Assembly (NCBI GenBank): GCA_034436045.1
Contig: DAOTVZ010000011.1
Span: 1 to 15,706 of the forward strand
Direction: 5' to 3'
From: H111-94 sp034436045
GTDB taxonomy: Bacteria; Chloroflexota; Ktedonobacteria; Ktedonobacterales; Ktedonobacteraceae
Length of the DNA stretch: 15,706 nucleotides
A model generated the notes under the pieces. That model saw only the letters and a list, made by a program, of their open reading frames with translations, was not told where the DNA came from and made no database searches. Position numbers and translations under genes: made by a program. Shown here piece by piece: positions 1 to 6,989 of the stretch. Positions within the stretch are counted from its first letter, which is position 1. Each line of letters begins with the position of its first letter.

Positions 1-333
1 ATCAAACACAGCCGCGCTCACCACTGCTGGATCAGGCTCAAACGAGATAGCCAGCAAGTATCTGTCGAAATCAACGACGATGGCCCCGCTGCCGACACAC
101 CATCTACCTCAACAGGCAATGGCCTACGTGGCCTGCGTGAACGAGTCGCGGCACTAGGCGGCAGCCTGGATGCCCAGCCACGCATGGGCGGTGGTTTTTC
201 TCTTCGTGTCAGCATCCCACTGGCACAGAAGCGTCCGCTCTCTGGCAAGCAGAAAGAGTCTGTCACAGAGAACGCAGGGATACCAGATCAGGAATCTATT
301 TCAGCGCTTGATGAGAGGAGCAACCCGCAATGA
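1..333 (+). CDS. NarL-type sensor histidine kinase, C-terminal ATPase part (5' end outside window)
   Basis: This is the last 110 codons of a two-component sensor kinase; the sensor and dimerisation parts lie left of the window. The visible residues form a GHKL ATPase domain. It opens with IKHSRA, the end of the N box as found in HisKA_3 (NarL/DesK/LiaS-type) kinases. DDG follows at visible residues 26-28 (G1 box), GNGLRGLRERV at 39-49 (G2 box), and the closing beta strand GGGFSLRVSIPL at about 63-74. A polar tail of roughly 35 residues after the domain looks disordered. The reading frame is open from base 1 and stops with TGA at 331-333, overlapping the next gene's ATG by four bases, so the two are translationally coupled. 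Family and partner are clear. The stimulus cannot be told because the input domain is missing. Confidence 0.88.
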   Translation: MKHSRAHHCWIRLKRDSQQVSVEINDDGPAADTPSTSTGNGLRGLRERVAALGGSLDAQPRMGGGFSLRVSIPLAQKRPLSGKQKESVTENAGIPDQESISALDERSNPQ

Positions 334-935
334 TTCGCGTACTTTTAGCAGAAGATCAGGCAATGGTACGTGGCGCGCTCGCAGCATTGCTGACATTGGA
401 AGGCGATATCGAGATTGTCGCTGAGGTCGGGCGCGGCGATGAAGTGGTTGTTGTCGCCCGTGCCACACATCCAGATGTGGCCTTGCTGGACATCGAAATG
501 CCTGGAATGGACGGTATTGCCGCTGCCGCTGCGCTGCGCACGGAGCTACCTTCGTGCCGCGTTGTTATTCTGACCACCTTTGGCCGCCCCGGCTATCTGC
601 GTCAGGCCATGGATAGCGGCGTGGTCGGTTTCCTGCTCAAAGACGCTCCGGCAGCCCAGCTTGCCACCGCTATTCGCCGCGCCGCCGCCGGAGAGCGCGT
701 GGTTGACCCCTCGCTGGCCCTGGCCGCGCTGAGTGAAGGCAATAATCCGCTCACCGAACGCGAACGCGCGGTGCTGGCCGCCGCGACACGGGGAGCCAGT
801 ATCGCCGAGATCGCCGCTTCGCTCTTCCTCTCCGAAGGCACCGTTCGCAACTACCTCTCCGTCGCCATCCAGAAACTCAGTGCCAAAAACCGCATTGAGG
901 CTGCGCGCATCGCCGAGCAAAAGGGCTGGCTCTAA
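330..935 (+). CDS. NarL/FixJ-family DNA-binding response regulator
   Basis: A 201-residue response regulator, the expected length for a DesR/LiaR/NarL-type protein. It has an N-terminal receiver domain (about 1-118) with the acidic pair E8-D9, phospho-acceptor D54 in LLDIEMPGMDG, the Thr switch in ILTTFG (T82/T83) and conserved K104 in LLKDAP. A C-terminal LuxR-type helix-turn-helix (about 137-201) has the usual LTERERAVL opening and the recognition-helix region SEGTVRNYLS. All catalytic residues are present. The ATG overlaps the kinase stop codon, so the kinase is its cognate partner. By family knowledge the kinase phosphorylates D54 and the dimer binds inverted repeats in promoters. A long inverted repeat lies about 50 bp downstream, ahead of the next gene, and is a candidate target. 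The regulon is not determinable from the sequence. Confidence 0.95.
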   Translation: MIRVLLAEDQAMVRGALAALLTLEGDIEIVAEVGRGDEVVVVARATHPDVALLDIEMPGMDGIAAAAALRTELPSCRVVILTTFGRPGYLRQAMDSGVVGFLLKDAPAAQLATAIRRAAAGERVVDPSLALAALSEGNNPLTERERAVLAAATRGASIAEIAASLFLSEGTVRNYLSVAIQKLSAKNRIEAARIAEQKGWL

Positions 936-981
936 TCTCCAGGATGACAAATGTCATAGCAAAGTGCTGATGTTCTTCACT

Positions 982-1034
982 ACTCGTTTTCCACGTTCCA
1001 GAGTATGCTTAAACCAGAAACGTTGAACACGAGT
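982..1034. promoter_or_regulatory. Imperfect 16-bp inverted repeat, candidate operator
   Basis: The left arm is ACTCGTTTTCCACGTT (982-997) and the right arm AACGTTGAACACGAGT (1019-1034). The right arm's reverse complement matches the left at 14 of 16 positions, with a 21-base spacer. No U-run follows, so a Rho-independent terminator is unlikely. It sits between a NarL-type regulator gene and a small membrane-protein gene starting at 1090, which suits a regulator binding site. Function is inferred from position and symmetry only. Confidence 0.45.
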
Positions 1035-1089
1035 TGATTAGACGGATAAAGCGTCACCTATGTAAAGATAAGAAAAGAGGTATCATCTC

Positions 1090-1536
1090 ATGAAGACATC
1101 AGTAAACACCTTACACAGATTTCAGACCCTCGCCATCCTGATCCTGATCTTCTCCGACGGCTGCGATGTCGGGCAATTCTCGCTGTCATCGTTCAATGTA
1201 TGGAGTGTCGGGGGCATCATCAATGTTCTCCTGCACGCGCTGGCGGGTTTCATCTTCATGGCTGCTGGCATCCAGTTCTTCTATGCACCACATCGGCTCG
1301 CTCCACGCATCTGGGTCAGCGTCCTCTGTGTGATTGCCACTGTCGGCAATATCGTCATGATCATTATGGGCACGACCAACCCCGATCCAAACTCCGTTGG
1401 TGTCCACTCACCCGGCGACTGGATGGTAGTGATTGCCATTGTGGCCGGTGTCCTGCTCTGGTTCGCCACTTTGCTGGTGGAACGCACTCAGTCCATCAAT
1501 GTTCACCGTGAAAAGATCGCAGAGGAGAACATATAG
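1090..1536 (+). CDS. Small four-helix integral membrane protein, unknown function
   Basis: A 148-residue hydrophobic protein with four probable membrane helices at about residues 11-30, 40-64, 74-95 and 110-131, and a short charged C-terminal tail (ERTQSINVHREKIAEENI). The GGIINVLLHALAGFIFMAAG stretch in helix 2 recalls DUF4383-type small membrane proteins, but the match is too loose for a firm name. No catalytic motif is visible. A purine-rich Shine-Dalgarno (GAAAAGAGG, about 1072-1080) precedes the ATG. The gene lies 154 bp downstream of the kinase/regulator pair on the same strand, behind the 982-1034 inverted repeat, so it may be a target of that regulator. Such pairing is common for NarL-type systems that sense membrane state, but here it is inference. 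Codon use matches its neighbours. Confidence 0.8.
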   Translation: MKTSVNTLHRFQTLAILILIFSDGCDVGQFSLSSFNVWSVGGIINVLLHALAGFIFMAAGIQFFYAPHRLAPRIWVSVLCVIATVGNIVMIIMGTTNPDPNSVGVHSPGDWMVVIAIVAGVLLWFATLLVERTQSINVHREKIAEENI

Positions 1537-1576
1537 TCTGATTGGATATCGACCACAAAACAAAGTCAGAGTACAC

Positions 1577-1606
1577 GGGCCTGACATCCACAAGGGTGCC
1601 AGGCCC
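1577..1606 (+). terminator. Hairpin downstream of the membrane gene, weak terminator candidate
   Basis: The perfect 8-bp stem CGGGCCTG/CAGGCCCG (arms 1576-1583 and 1600-1607) encloses a 16-base loop. It begins about 40 bases after the stop codon at 1536. A pyrimidine-rich run (about 1615-1626) follows at a distance rather than immediately, so termination is plausible but not typical. Confidence 0.35.
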
Positions 1607-1658
1607 GCGCATGATTTTCCCCCTTTTCACACATTCCGTCCGCCCGATATGCCAACTT

Positions 1659-1687
1659 TTATCAAGTTTCCGTTTATCCTGTATAGG
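1659..1687 (+). promoter_or_regulatory. Weak sigma-70-like promoter candidate for the BACON-repeat gene
   Basis: TTATCA (1659-1664) and TATAGG (1682-1687) are 17 bases apart, each matching four of six consensus bases, about 95 bases ahead of the ATG at 1781. Chance matches of this quality are common, so this marks a possibility only. Confidence 0.2.
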
Positions 1688-1780
1688 CACACCATCAGTT
1701 GTAAAACAGCCATGCAACTGAGTAATCAATGACTATCGTTGATCGAGGGGCCACCAGTTCCATGAGGGGGAAAAGAGGAC

Positions 1781-4750
1781 ATGAACCAACGTTTGCGAAA
1801 AACGGAGACGCCATCCGCCTCTGATTATCGTACCGCGTCCATGCCGACAGCAAAGTTGCCACAGACGCCACCGCCCGAAAGCAGTAGCACGGTCAACACC
1901 GTCGAGCAGGCTATCCTTCGTCTGAACGACGCAGCACGCCGCCTCGCCGGTGAAACGGGACATGGGCACACTCCGCGCGCCTCGCGCCTCAAGCCGCTAC
2001 GTGATATTTCCGCCGACATTCAGCGCCATAGCACACCTCATCCCGGCGTTGGTCACGCGCGAGATAATGATCTGGCAACGCATATGCCCGATTTCTGGCC
2101 CTGGTTCCAAAGTGAAGCCGAAGAAGAGAACGAGGCTATGCCCTGGTCAGAGCAGAGCGATCCTCTGCAAGCGCGTCATATTCCCGGTCGCGCGGAGGCT
2201 GCTCACCTCGAAGTGGCTTCTATCCGGCGCTCGCGCGTTGCAGAGCCACTCGTTGCACCCGCCAGGGAAAGAAGAAAACCTGCTCGCCATTTGCGTCTGG
2301 TCTTTACGTGTCTCCTCATTGTAGCTGCCTTCGCGCTCGGCGTCGATAGTGTGCTGTTCGCTCTTGCCTTCCTCCATATACGCCCCTCTACCACACCGAT
2401 CAGCCAACCACCAATATTGACTATTTCACTGGCAGGTAGCCCACAGTTGATCAACTCGGCAACCATAGGACAACACATTACATTGCATTTGCGCTATTTC
2501 ACGCAATCATCGTCCATTTATCTGCTGCACGACTCTAACCAACCGATCATCCCCATCAACTCTAACATGGCGGTCATCCGCTCTGACTCACAAGGCAATG
2601 CAGATGTTGACACCATTATCGACGATAGCTGGCTACCGGGTCTCCGTACTATACAGGCAGAAGAACTTGCAAGCGGCCATACTGCGACCACGACACTACG
2701 AATAACAACGAGTCATACACAACCATCACATTTGTATATCCCAACTACCACTATCGATATGGGGAGCAACTCACAGGGCGTGAATAGCTTCCAGCCCTTA
2801 ACACTCTCTAATGAAGGCACTGGAACGATCAACTGGTCGGCGAGCAGCAACCAGCACTGGCTCTCTCTCACGCCGACTCAGGGAACATTTGGTCAAAACC
2901 AGGTTATCTTCATCGGCGTGCAGCGCGCCTCGCTCAAACCAGGCGACTATCAGGGCACAATCACCTTTACCTCCAGTGCTGCTGATCATATCAACGTGAC
3001 CGTAACCATGACGGTGCAGCCTCTCTCAACGAATACGCCGATCCTGGAGCTTACACCTGCCCTGCTCTCCTTTGTCGCCTCCGAAGGGGGGGGCAATCCT
3101 GGCGGGCAATATATCACGCTCAGTAATCCGGGGAAACAGACTCTCAACTGGACACTGGCAAACAATTCGCCAATCTCGTCAAGCGGCGCAGGCACACCCT
3201 TCAATCCAATGGGTCAACCGGCAAACTGGCTCAGCTTAAGTCAGTCCAGTGGCAGTATTGCGCCAGGAGCGACAACGCAGATTGCCGTGATGGTGCAAAG
3301 CCAGAATCTTCCGCCAAGCACCTACATCAATACTCTGGTCTTCAGGATCAGTGCTGGTACTACCAGCAATACACAAAGCGTCACGGTTTCTCTTACCATG
3401 CAGCCCCCGTGCGGGTTGACACCCAACGTCGGTAGCCTGTCATTCACTGCCATAGCCGGTCAGGGCAATCCTGGCAATCAGGCGCTGAGCCTGAACACGA
3501 CCGCCAATTGCCCCGGCAGGGTCAACTGGCAAGCCACTAGCTCGGCTGACTGGCTCCAGGTCACCCCTGGTAGTGGACAAATCACGCAAAACGCGGTCGG
3601 TGCGATTGTGACCGTTGGTGTCAATACGCAACAACTGAAAGCGGGCACCTACACCGGCACTATCGCAGTGGGAGTGGTCGAGAACCAGCACAGCCAGCCC
3701 ATTAGTTCACAGACCGTTCTCGTCACACTCACCGTGCAGCCGCCACCGCCGCCAAGCACGCCAGTTATGGCCGTCTCACCATTAAACCTGAACTTCAGCA
3801 CCACGCAAGGGCAGACCGGTAGCCAGGCCATCACCATCACCAATACCGCCAGCTCCGGTAGCCCACTGCACTGGAATACCAATGTCTCGACACTGGCCTC
3901 TAGTTGGCTCGGTGCTTCACCCGCCTACGGAAACTTGCTTCCAGGACAGGCAGGCCAGCTAACCGTCAGTATCAATACAGCCGGTATCTCGCCAGGCACC
4001 TACACCGGTCAGATCATTCTGACCGGCACTGATAACAGCAACGGTAATGCTGCCGGTGGTAGCCCGCAAACAATCATGGTCAATCTCACTGTGCTACCAC
4101 CGTGCGCGCTTCAGCTCTCATCAAGCTCGCTAGCCTTCACTACTTCACAGGGCAATGATCCCGCACCGCAGTCATTAACTCTGACCGCATCAGGGAACTG
4201 TAGCTGGCCTCTCTCGTGGCAGACCAGCGTAGCAGGCACAGCTTCCTGGCTTACCAACGCTCAATCCAGTGGAAAGCTGACTGCGAGCGGGCAAACAGCG
4301 ACGCTGACCATCTCGCCATCCGCTGCCAGTCTCGTGCCGGGTACATACAATGCCAACGTCACTATCGCAGCCTTCGATTCGGCCAACAATCCGGTACAGG
4401 GAAGCCCCTTTACTCTGGCAGTATCGCTGGTCGCCACCGGCTACAACGTCAGCGGCATCGTCGATGCCTGCGCCACCACCACCTGCCCTACGCCCACACC
4501 ACTGGCAAATGCCACCGTCAATCTCGTCAATTCCGCCGGAACGATTATTGCAACCCTCACTGCAAACAGCCAGGGAGCGTTCAGCGTGACCAACGTGGCT
4601 ATCGGCAGCTATACGATCACGGCCACTGGCACTGACAGCAGTGGCAACCAGTATGCCGGGAATTTGCCAGGTATCAACGTCAGCCAGAACACCACCGGCC
4701 TGACGGTCGATACTTATATCAACCCGCCACCCACGCCCACTGGCACGTGA
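1781..4750 (+). CDS. Membrane-anchored multi-BACON/Ig-like surface protein with carboxypeptidase-regulatory-like C-terminus
   Basis: A 989-residue protein with no N-terminal signal peptide. Residues 1 to about 165 are polar, charged and probably cytoplasmic and disordered. One membrane helix at about 169-195 follows a basic stretch (RERRKPARHLRL), giving a type II topology with the rest outside. Residues 200-310 look like a small beta domain. Then come five BACON-like modules at about 325-413, 420-542, 546-655, 661-774 and 777-886. They repeat a pattern of LSFxxxxGxGNPGxQ, an aromatic L-N-W, DWLSxxPxSG, GTYxGTI and a closing VxLTVQPP. A carboxypeptidase-regulatory/SdrD_B-like beta sandwich (887-976) and a Pro/Thr tail finish it. 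BACON modules are thought to bind glycans or mucins in Bacteroidota; here an adhesive or wall-binding role is inference. A purine-rich AAAAGAGGA ribosome site precedes the ATG. The last 37 bases overlap the convergent methyltransferase gene. Confidence 0.9.
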   Translation: MNQRLRKTETPSASDYRTASMPTAKLPQTPPPESSSTVNTVEQAILRLNDAARRLAGETGHGHTPRASRLKPLRDISADIQRHSTPHPGVGHARDNDLATHMPDFWPWFQSEAEEENEAMPWSEQSDPLQARHIPGRAEAAHLEVASIRRSRVAEPLVAPARERRKPARHLRLVFTCLLIVAAFALGVDSVLFALAFLHIRPSTTPISQPPILTISLAGSPQLINSATIGQHITLHLRYFTQSSSIYLLHDSNQPIIPINSNMAVIRSDSQGNADVDTIIDDSWLPGLRTIQAEELASGHTATTTLRITTSHTQPSHLYIPTTTIDMGSNSQGVNSFQPLTLSNEGTGTINWSASSNQHWLSLTPTQGTFGQNQVIFIGVQRASLKPGDYQGTITFTSSAADHINVTVTMTVQPLSTNTPILELTPALLSFVASEGGGNPGGQYITLSNPGKQTLNWTLANNSPISSSGAGTPFNPMGQPANWLSLSQSSGSIAPGATTQIAVMVQSQNLPPSTYINTLVFRISAGTTSNTQSVTVSLTMQPPCGLTPNVGSLSFTAIAGQGNPGNQALSLNTTANCPGRVNWQATSSADWLQVTPGSGQITQNAVGAIVTVGVNTQQLKAGTYTGTIAVGVVENQHSQPISSQTVLVTLTVQPPPPPSTPVMAVSPLNLNFSTTQGQTGSQAITITNTASSGSPLHWNTNVSTLASSWLGASPAYGNLLPGQAGQLTVSINTAGISPGTYTGQIILTGTDNSNGNAAGGSPQTIMVNLTVLPPCALQLSSSSLAFTTSQGNDPAPQSLTLTASGNCSWPLSWQTSVAGTASWLTNAQSSGKLTASGQTATLTISPSAASLVPGTYNANVTIAAFDSANNPVQGSPFTLAVSLVATGYNVSGIVDACATTTCPTPTPLANATVNLVNSAGTIIATLTANSQGAFSVTNVAIGSYTITATGTDSSGNQYAGNLPGINVSQNTTGLTVDTYINPPPTPTGT

Positions 4751-6357
4751 CCGATAATTCGCGCAACAAGAGAACTTACGGGAATACGCCCCAGCTCTCC
4801 CGGCTCTAGCTTATGCAGACCATCTCCGTAAGTTCTCCCGCCATCAACCAGCATCGACACCGGTATGGCATTGAGATAACGCCATATCATTCGCATTAGT
4901 TCAGGTTGAGAATGTAGCATCTCCTGTAGCCAGGGACGGGGATATAGCAAAAGATAAACATTAGTTGCAGTAGCACATGATTGGTTCAAAATAAAACGGA
5001 ATGGACTCCGGCGCTCCCGGCTCTGCCGCCCCATATATGTACAAAGCAAGGGGGCAGGCGGACGATACTCCTGCACATACCAGGGAGTACGATGACGACA
5101 TAAATACCCATTATGTATACCACGCTCTTTACCCATCTGTAAATACTTCCAAAGCAATATATCATCTTTTTTGACAAATTCTTCAGTAAAATTACAAGAT
5201 AGCAGGAAATATACTTTTTCAAGCAAAGGCATACCTTTAGCATCCGCTTTGATCTCATCAACAGATAGAAAGCGCGGCCCTGGTAAAACTGGTTTTAAAA
5301 ATTTTTGTGCAATGCCATACGCTTGTACTTGTTCATCCGTAAGAATAAAGAATTTATTCGCACCTGTTGCTACACCACGTTTAATCTCAAAGAGATCTGA
5401 GAGTATGTATTCTCTACTCGTCGAAATAGAGTGATATTCGTTACTTCTTAATATAGGAGATGTTACCTCTTCTATAGAAAATAAACTCCATTGTTCTGTA
5501 TAATTCCTAAAATATGTACTCCATTTATAGTTGCTTTTTAATGATCGTAAAGACACAAAGCGAGAGATAAGAGGAGCCAGTAACGTACCCCCTCCGGTGA
5601 ACTCCACCTCATGCTGTGCGGAAGGCAATGTATTTCTGAACCACACTATAGCCGAAGAAGTGAGGGCATCACTAAATTGTAAATCATTGGCATCAAAGCG
5701 ATGAATACGTAATACTGTGACATGGCTCAATAAATACTCTCTGATTTGCTGTCCATAATTCACATCCAGAAACTCTCCTGGGATAAGCCAACCCGCAAGA
5801 CAATTATCAGCCATCCATTGATGCGCCAGGCACAAAAAATATCCATATAAACCGGACAAACCGCTCAGTTTTATATTTATCAACCGTGTCACACGCGCTT
5901 GTAACCAGCTTTTATCTTCTTTAGAGAGGTAATGATGACGGACATAGGGGGGATTGCAGATGAGAAGAGTAGCCTTCTCATGTTCACTTTCTGGCGGAGA
6001 CACTCTTGTAAAATCAGCGTGATGCAATTCAAGATGAAAGTCATGCCATAAGTCCATTACTTGCTGAATATATATTTCGTCTATTTCATAGCCAGCAACG
6101 CTGTTAATACGTTTCAGAGGAAAAGTACGTAAAAGTGCAGAAAAAAATGCTCCGCTACCAAAAGCGGGATCGAGAAAACGTATAGGTGCATCTGAAGGTA
6201 ACAGAGATTTCGAGTATTGTAACATGTCTGTTGCTAATACCGTCGGTGTAGCATATTGTCCTAGCCGATTACGCTCTTCATGTGTCTTCAGTTTATTTAA
6301 CCGCTCTTGTAAGTTCAAACGTTTTCGTTCTAATTCTTCCACATCGATAATATCCAT
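4714..6357 (-). CDS. Eco57I/TaqI-type N6-adenine DNA methyltransferase of a restriction-modification unit
   Basis: A 547-residue class-gamma-like adenine methyltransferase. The motif order is LGQYATP (32-38, motif X region), FLDPAFGSGAFF (61-72, motif I, S-adenosylmethionine binding), YEID (90-93, motif II), HADF (113-116, motif III) and NPPY (135-138, motif IV, catalytic). A long C-terminal target-recognition part ends in GGRTYGDGLHKLEP (506-519), a conserved stretch of this family. All catalytic motifs are intact, so it should methylate adenine in a short site; the site itself cannot be read from sequence. The start is three bases after the stop of the endonuclease-like gene, so the two form one operon. 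Base composition is low: positions 5161-5220 have 15 G/C of 60, unlike the GC-rich neighbours, which suggests horizontal transfer. The last 11 or so residues are encoded by DNA that is also the 3' end of the convergent BACON gene. Confidence 0.9.
   Translation of the reverse strand: MDIIDVEELERKRLNLQERLNKLKTHEERNRLGQYATPTVLATDMLQYSKSLLPSDAPIRFLDPAFGSGAFFSALLRTFPLKRINSVAGYEIDEIYIQQVMDLWHDFHLELHHADFTRVSPPESEHEKATLLICNPPYVRHHYLSKEDKSWLQARVTRLINIKLSGLSGLYGYFLCLAHQWMADNCLAGWLIPGEFLDVNYGQQIREYLLSHVTVLRIHRFDANDLQFSDALTSSAIVWFRNTLPSAQHEVEFTGGGTLLAPLISRFVSLRSLKSNYKWSTYFRNYTEQWSLFSIEEVTSPILRSNEYHSISTSREYILSDLFEIKRGVATGANKFFILTDEQVQAYGIAQKFLKPVLPGPRFLSVDEIKADAKGMPLLEKVYFLLSCNFTEEFVKKDDILLWKYLQMGKERGIHNGYLCRHRTPWYVQEYRPPAPLLCTYMGRQSRERRSPFRFILNQSCATATNVYLLLYPRPWLQEMLHSQPELMRMIWRYLNAIPVSMLVDGGRTYGDGLHKLEPGELGRIPVSSLVARIIGHVPVGVGGGLI
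4770..4837. repeat. Perfect 12-bp inverted repeat inside the methyltransferase 3' end
   Basis: GAGAACTTACGG (4770-4781) and its exact reverse complement CCGTAAGTTCTC (4826-4837) are separated by 44 bases, just past the end of the convergent BACON gene. One arm encodes part of the conserved GRTYGD motif, so the pairing may be coincidental. It could also give plus-strand transcripts leaving the BACON gene a stem near their 3' end. No U-run follows. Confidence 0.4.
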
Positions 6358-6360
6358 AGT

Positions 6361-6906
6361 TCATACCCCAAATAACTGCCTGTGTTCCTGCGCATTACGA
6401 ATAATAGGGTCAGTGATAGCACCACACAAGCGATCTGCAATAATTGTAGATACACGATAAAGCTCAGCCTCATCAGGTGGCTGATTACGTCCAAGCCAGA
6501 CACAAATTTCTTTATCAATTAAACGCGCAATGACCTCAGACACTCTCTGAAGCTGTTCAGCCATTACAGTATAAGCCATTCTCGGTGGGAGTTGCCCGTA
6601 TATCTCCATAGTTTCTACAAGGTGGCGCTCAACTCTCGCCAAGCCAACCAGCCTATCACGCGCGAGAGGAGGAGCCGTCACCATACGGAGGATTGGCAAT
6701 AGTACAGGATGTTCTCTCAATACCTGAATATGAATATTCTGTAGATTATTCGTCCATAAAAATGCCTGCCTTACCTGCTGTACAGCCTCAATCCGACTAT
6801 CACGGTACGCTCTAGGAGCAAACTGAAGAAACCAGTTATTGTACATATCGACGGACTGAGCGATATCCGCTTTCCATCGCTCTGGCTTGTCGGCATTTAC
6901 GGCCAT
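6361..6906 (-). CDS. XamI-family type II restriction endonuclease, truncated and missing its catalytic part
   Basis: A 181-residue protein beginning MAVNADKPERWKADIAQ. The ATG at 6906 is preferred over one six codons upstream because GAGGAG sits at the right distance before it. The sequence KADIAQSVDMYNNWFLQFAP, LREHPVLLPILRMVTAPPLARDRLVGLA and ADRLCGAITDPIIRNAQE matches my recollection of the N-terminal part of XamI-like endonucleases. From memory, relatives are about 100 residues longer and carry the nuclease core, an (I/V)DAV...LLIEAKS-type PD-(D/E)xK segment, after NAQE. Here the frame ends seven codons past NAQE (HRQLFGV), and no PD-(D/E)xK motif is present. It sits directly ahead of a methyltransferase, as expected for an R-M pair. 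Probably inactive as a nuclease. An alternative is that it is a control or accessory protein. The family call rests on remembered patterns, not a search. Confidence 0.72.
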   Translation of the reverse strand: MAVNADKPERWKADIAQSVDMYNNWFLQFAPRAYRDSRIEAVQQVRQAFLWTNNLQNIHIQVLREHPVLLPILRMVTAPPLARDRLVGLARVERHLVETMEIYGQLPPRMAYTVMAEQLQRVSEVIARLIDKEICVWLGRNQPPDEAELYRVSTIIADRLCGAITDPIIRNAQEHRQLFGV

Positions 6907-6961
6907 AATGCTCTCCTCGCACATTCTGCTATGTCTGTTTAGTAGAACGTATGATAAGAGG

Positions 6962-6989
6962 AAGAGGCACGCTAATCAGCGCGCCTCTT
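6962..6989 (-). terminator. Hairpin at the oxidoreductase 3' end, probable terminator
   Basis: The arms AAGAGGCACGCT (6962-6973) and AGCGCGCCTCTT (6978-6989) flank an AATC loop. On the minus-strand RNA all 12 pairs form, one of them G-U, and the stem includes the last codons and stop of the oxidoreductase gene. The pyrimidine tail TCCTCTTATC follows. On the plus strand the stem has one A-C mismatch but a better T-run (TTTTTATTT), so it may work in both directions and insulate the gene run from the R-M unit. Confidence 0.6.

Noticed and set aside
546..950. Minus-strand open frame of 134 codons opposite the response regulator
   Set aside because: Shadow of a clearly functional gene on the other strand; no ribosome site and no recognisable domain.
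6907..6924. Six-codon longer start for the endonuclease-like gene
   Set aside because: The extension overlaps the GAGGAG ribosome site that serves the ATG at 6906.
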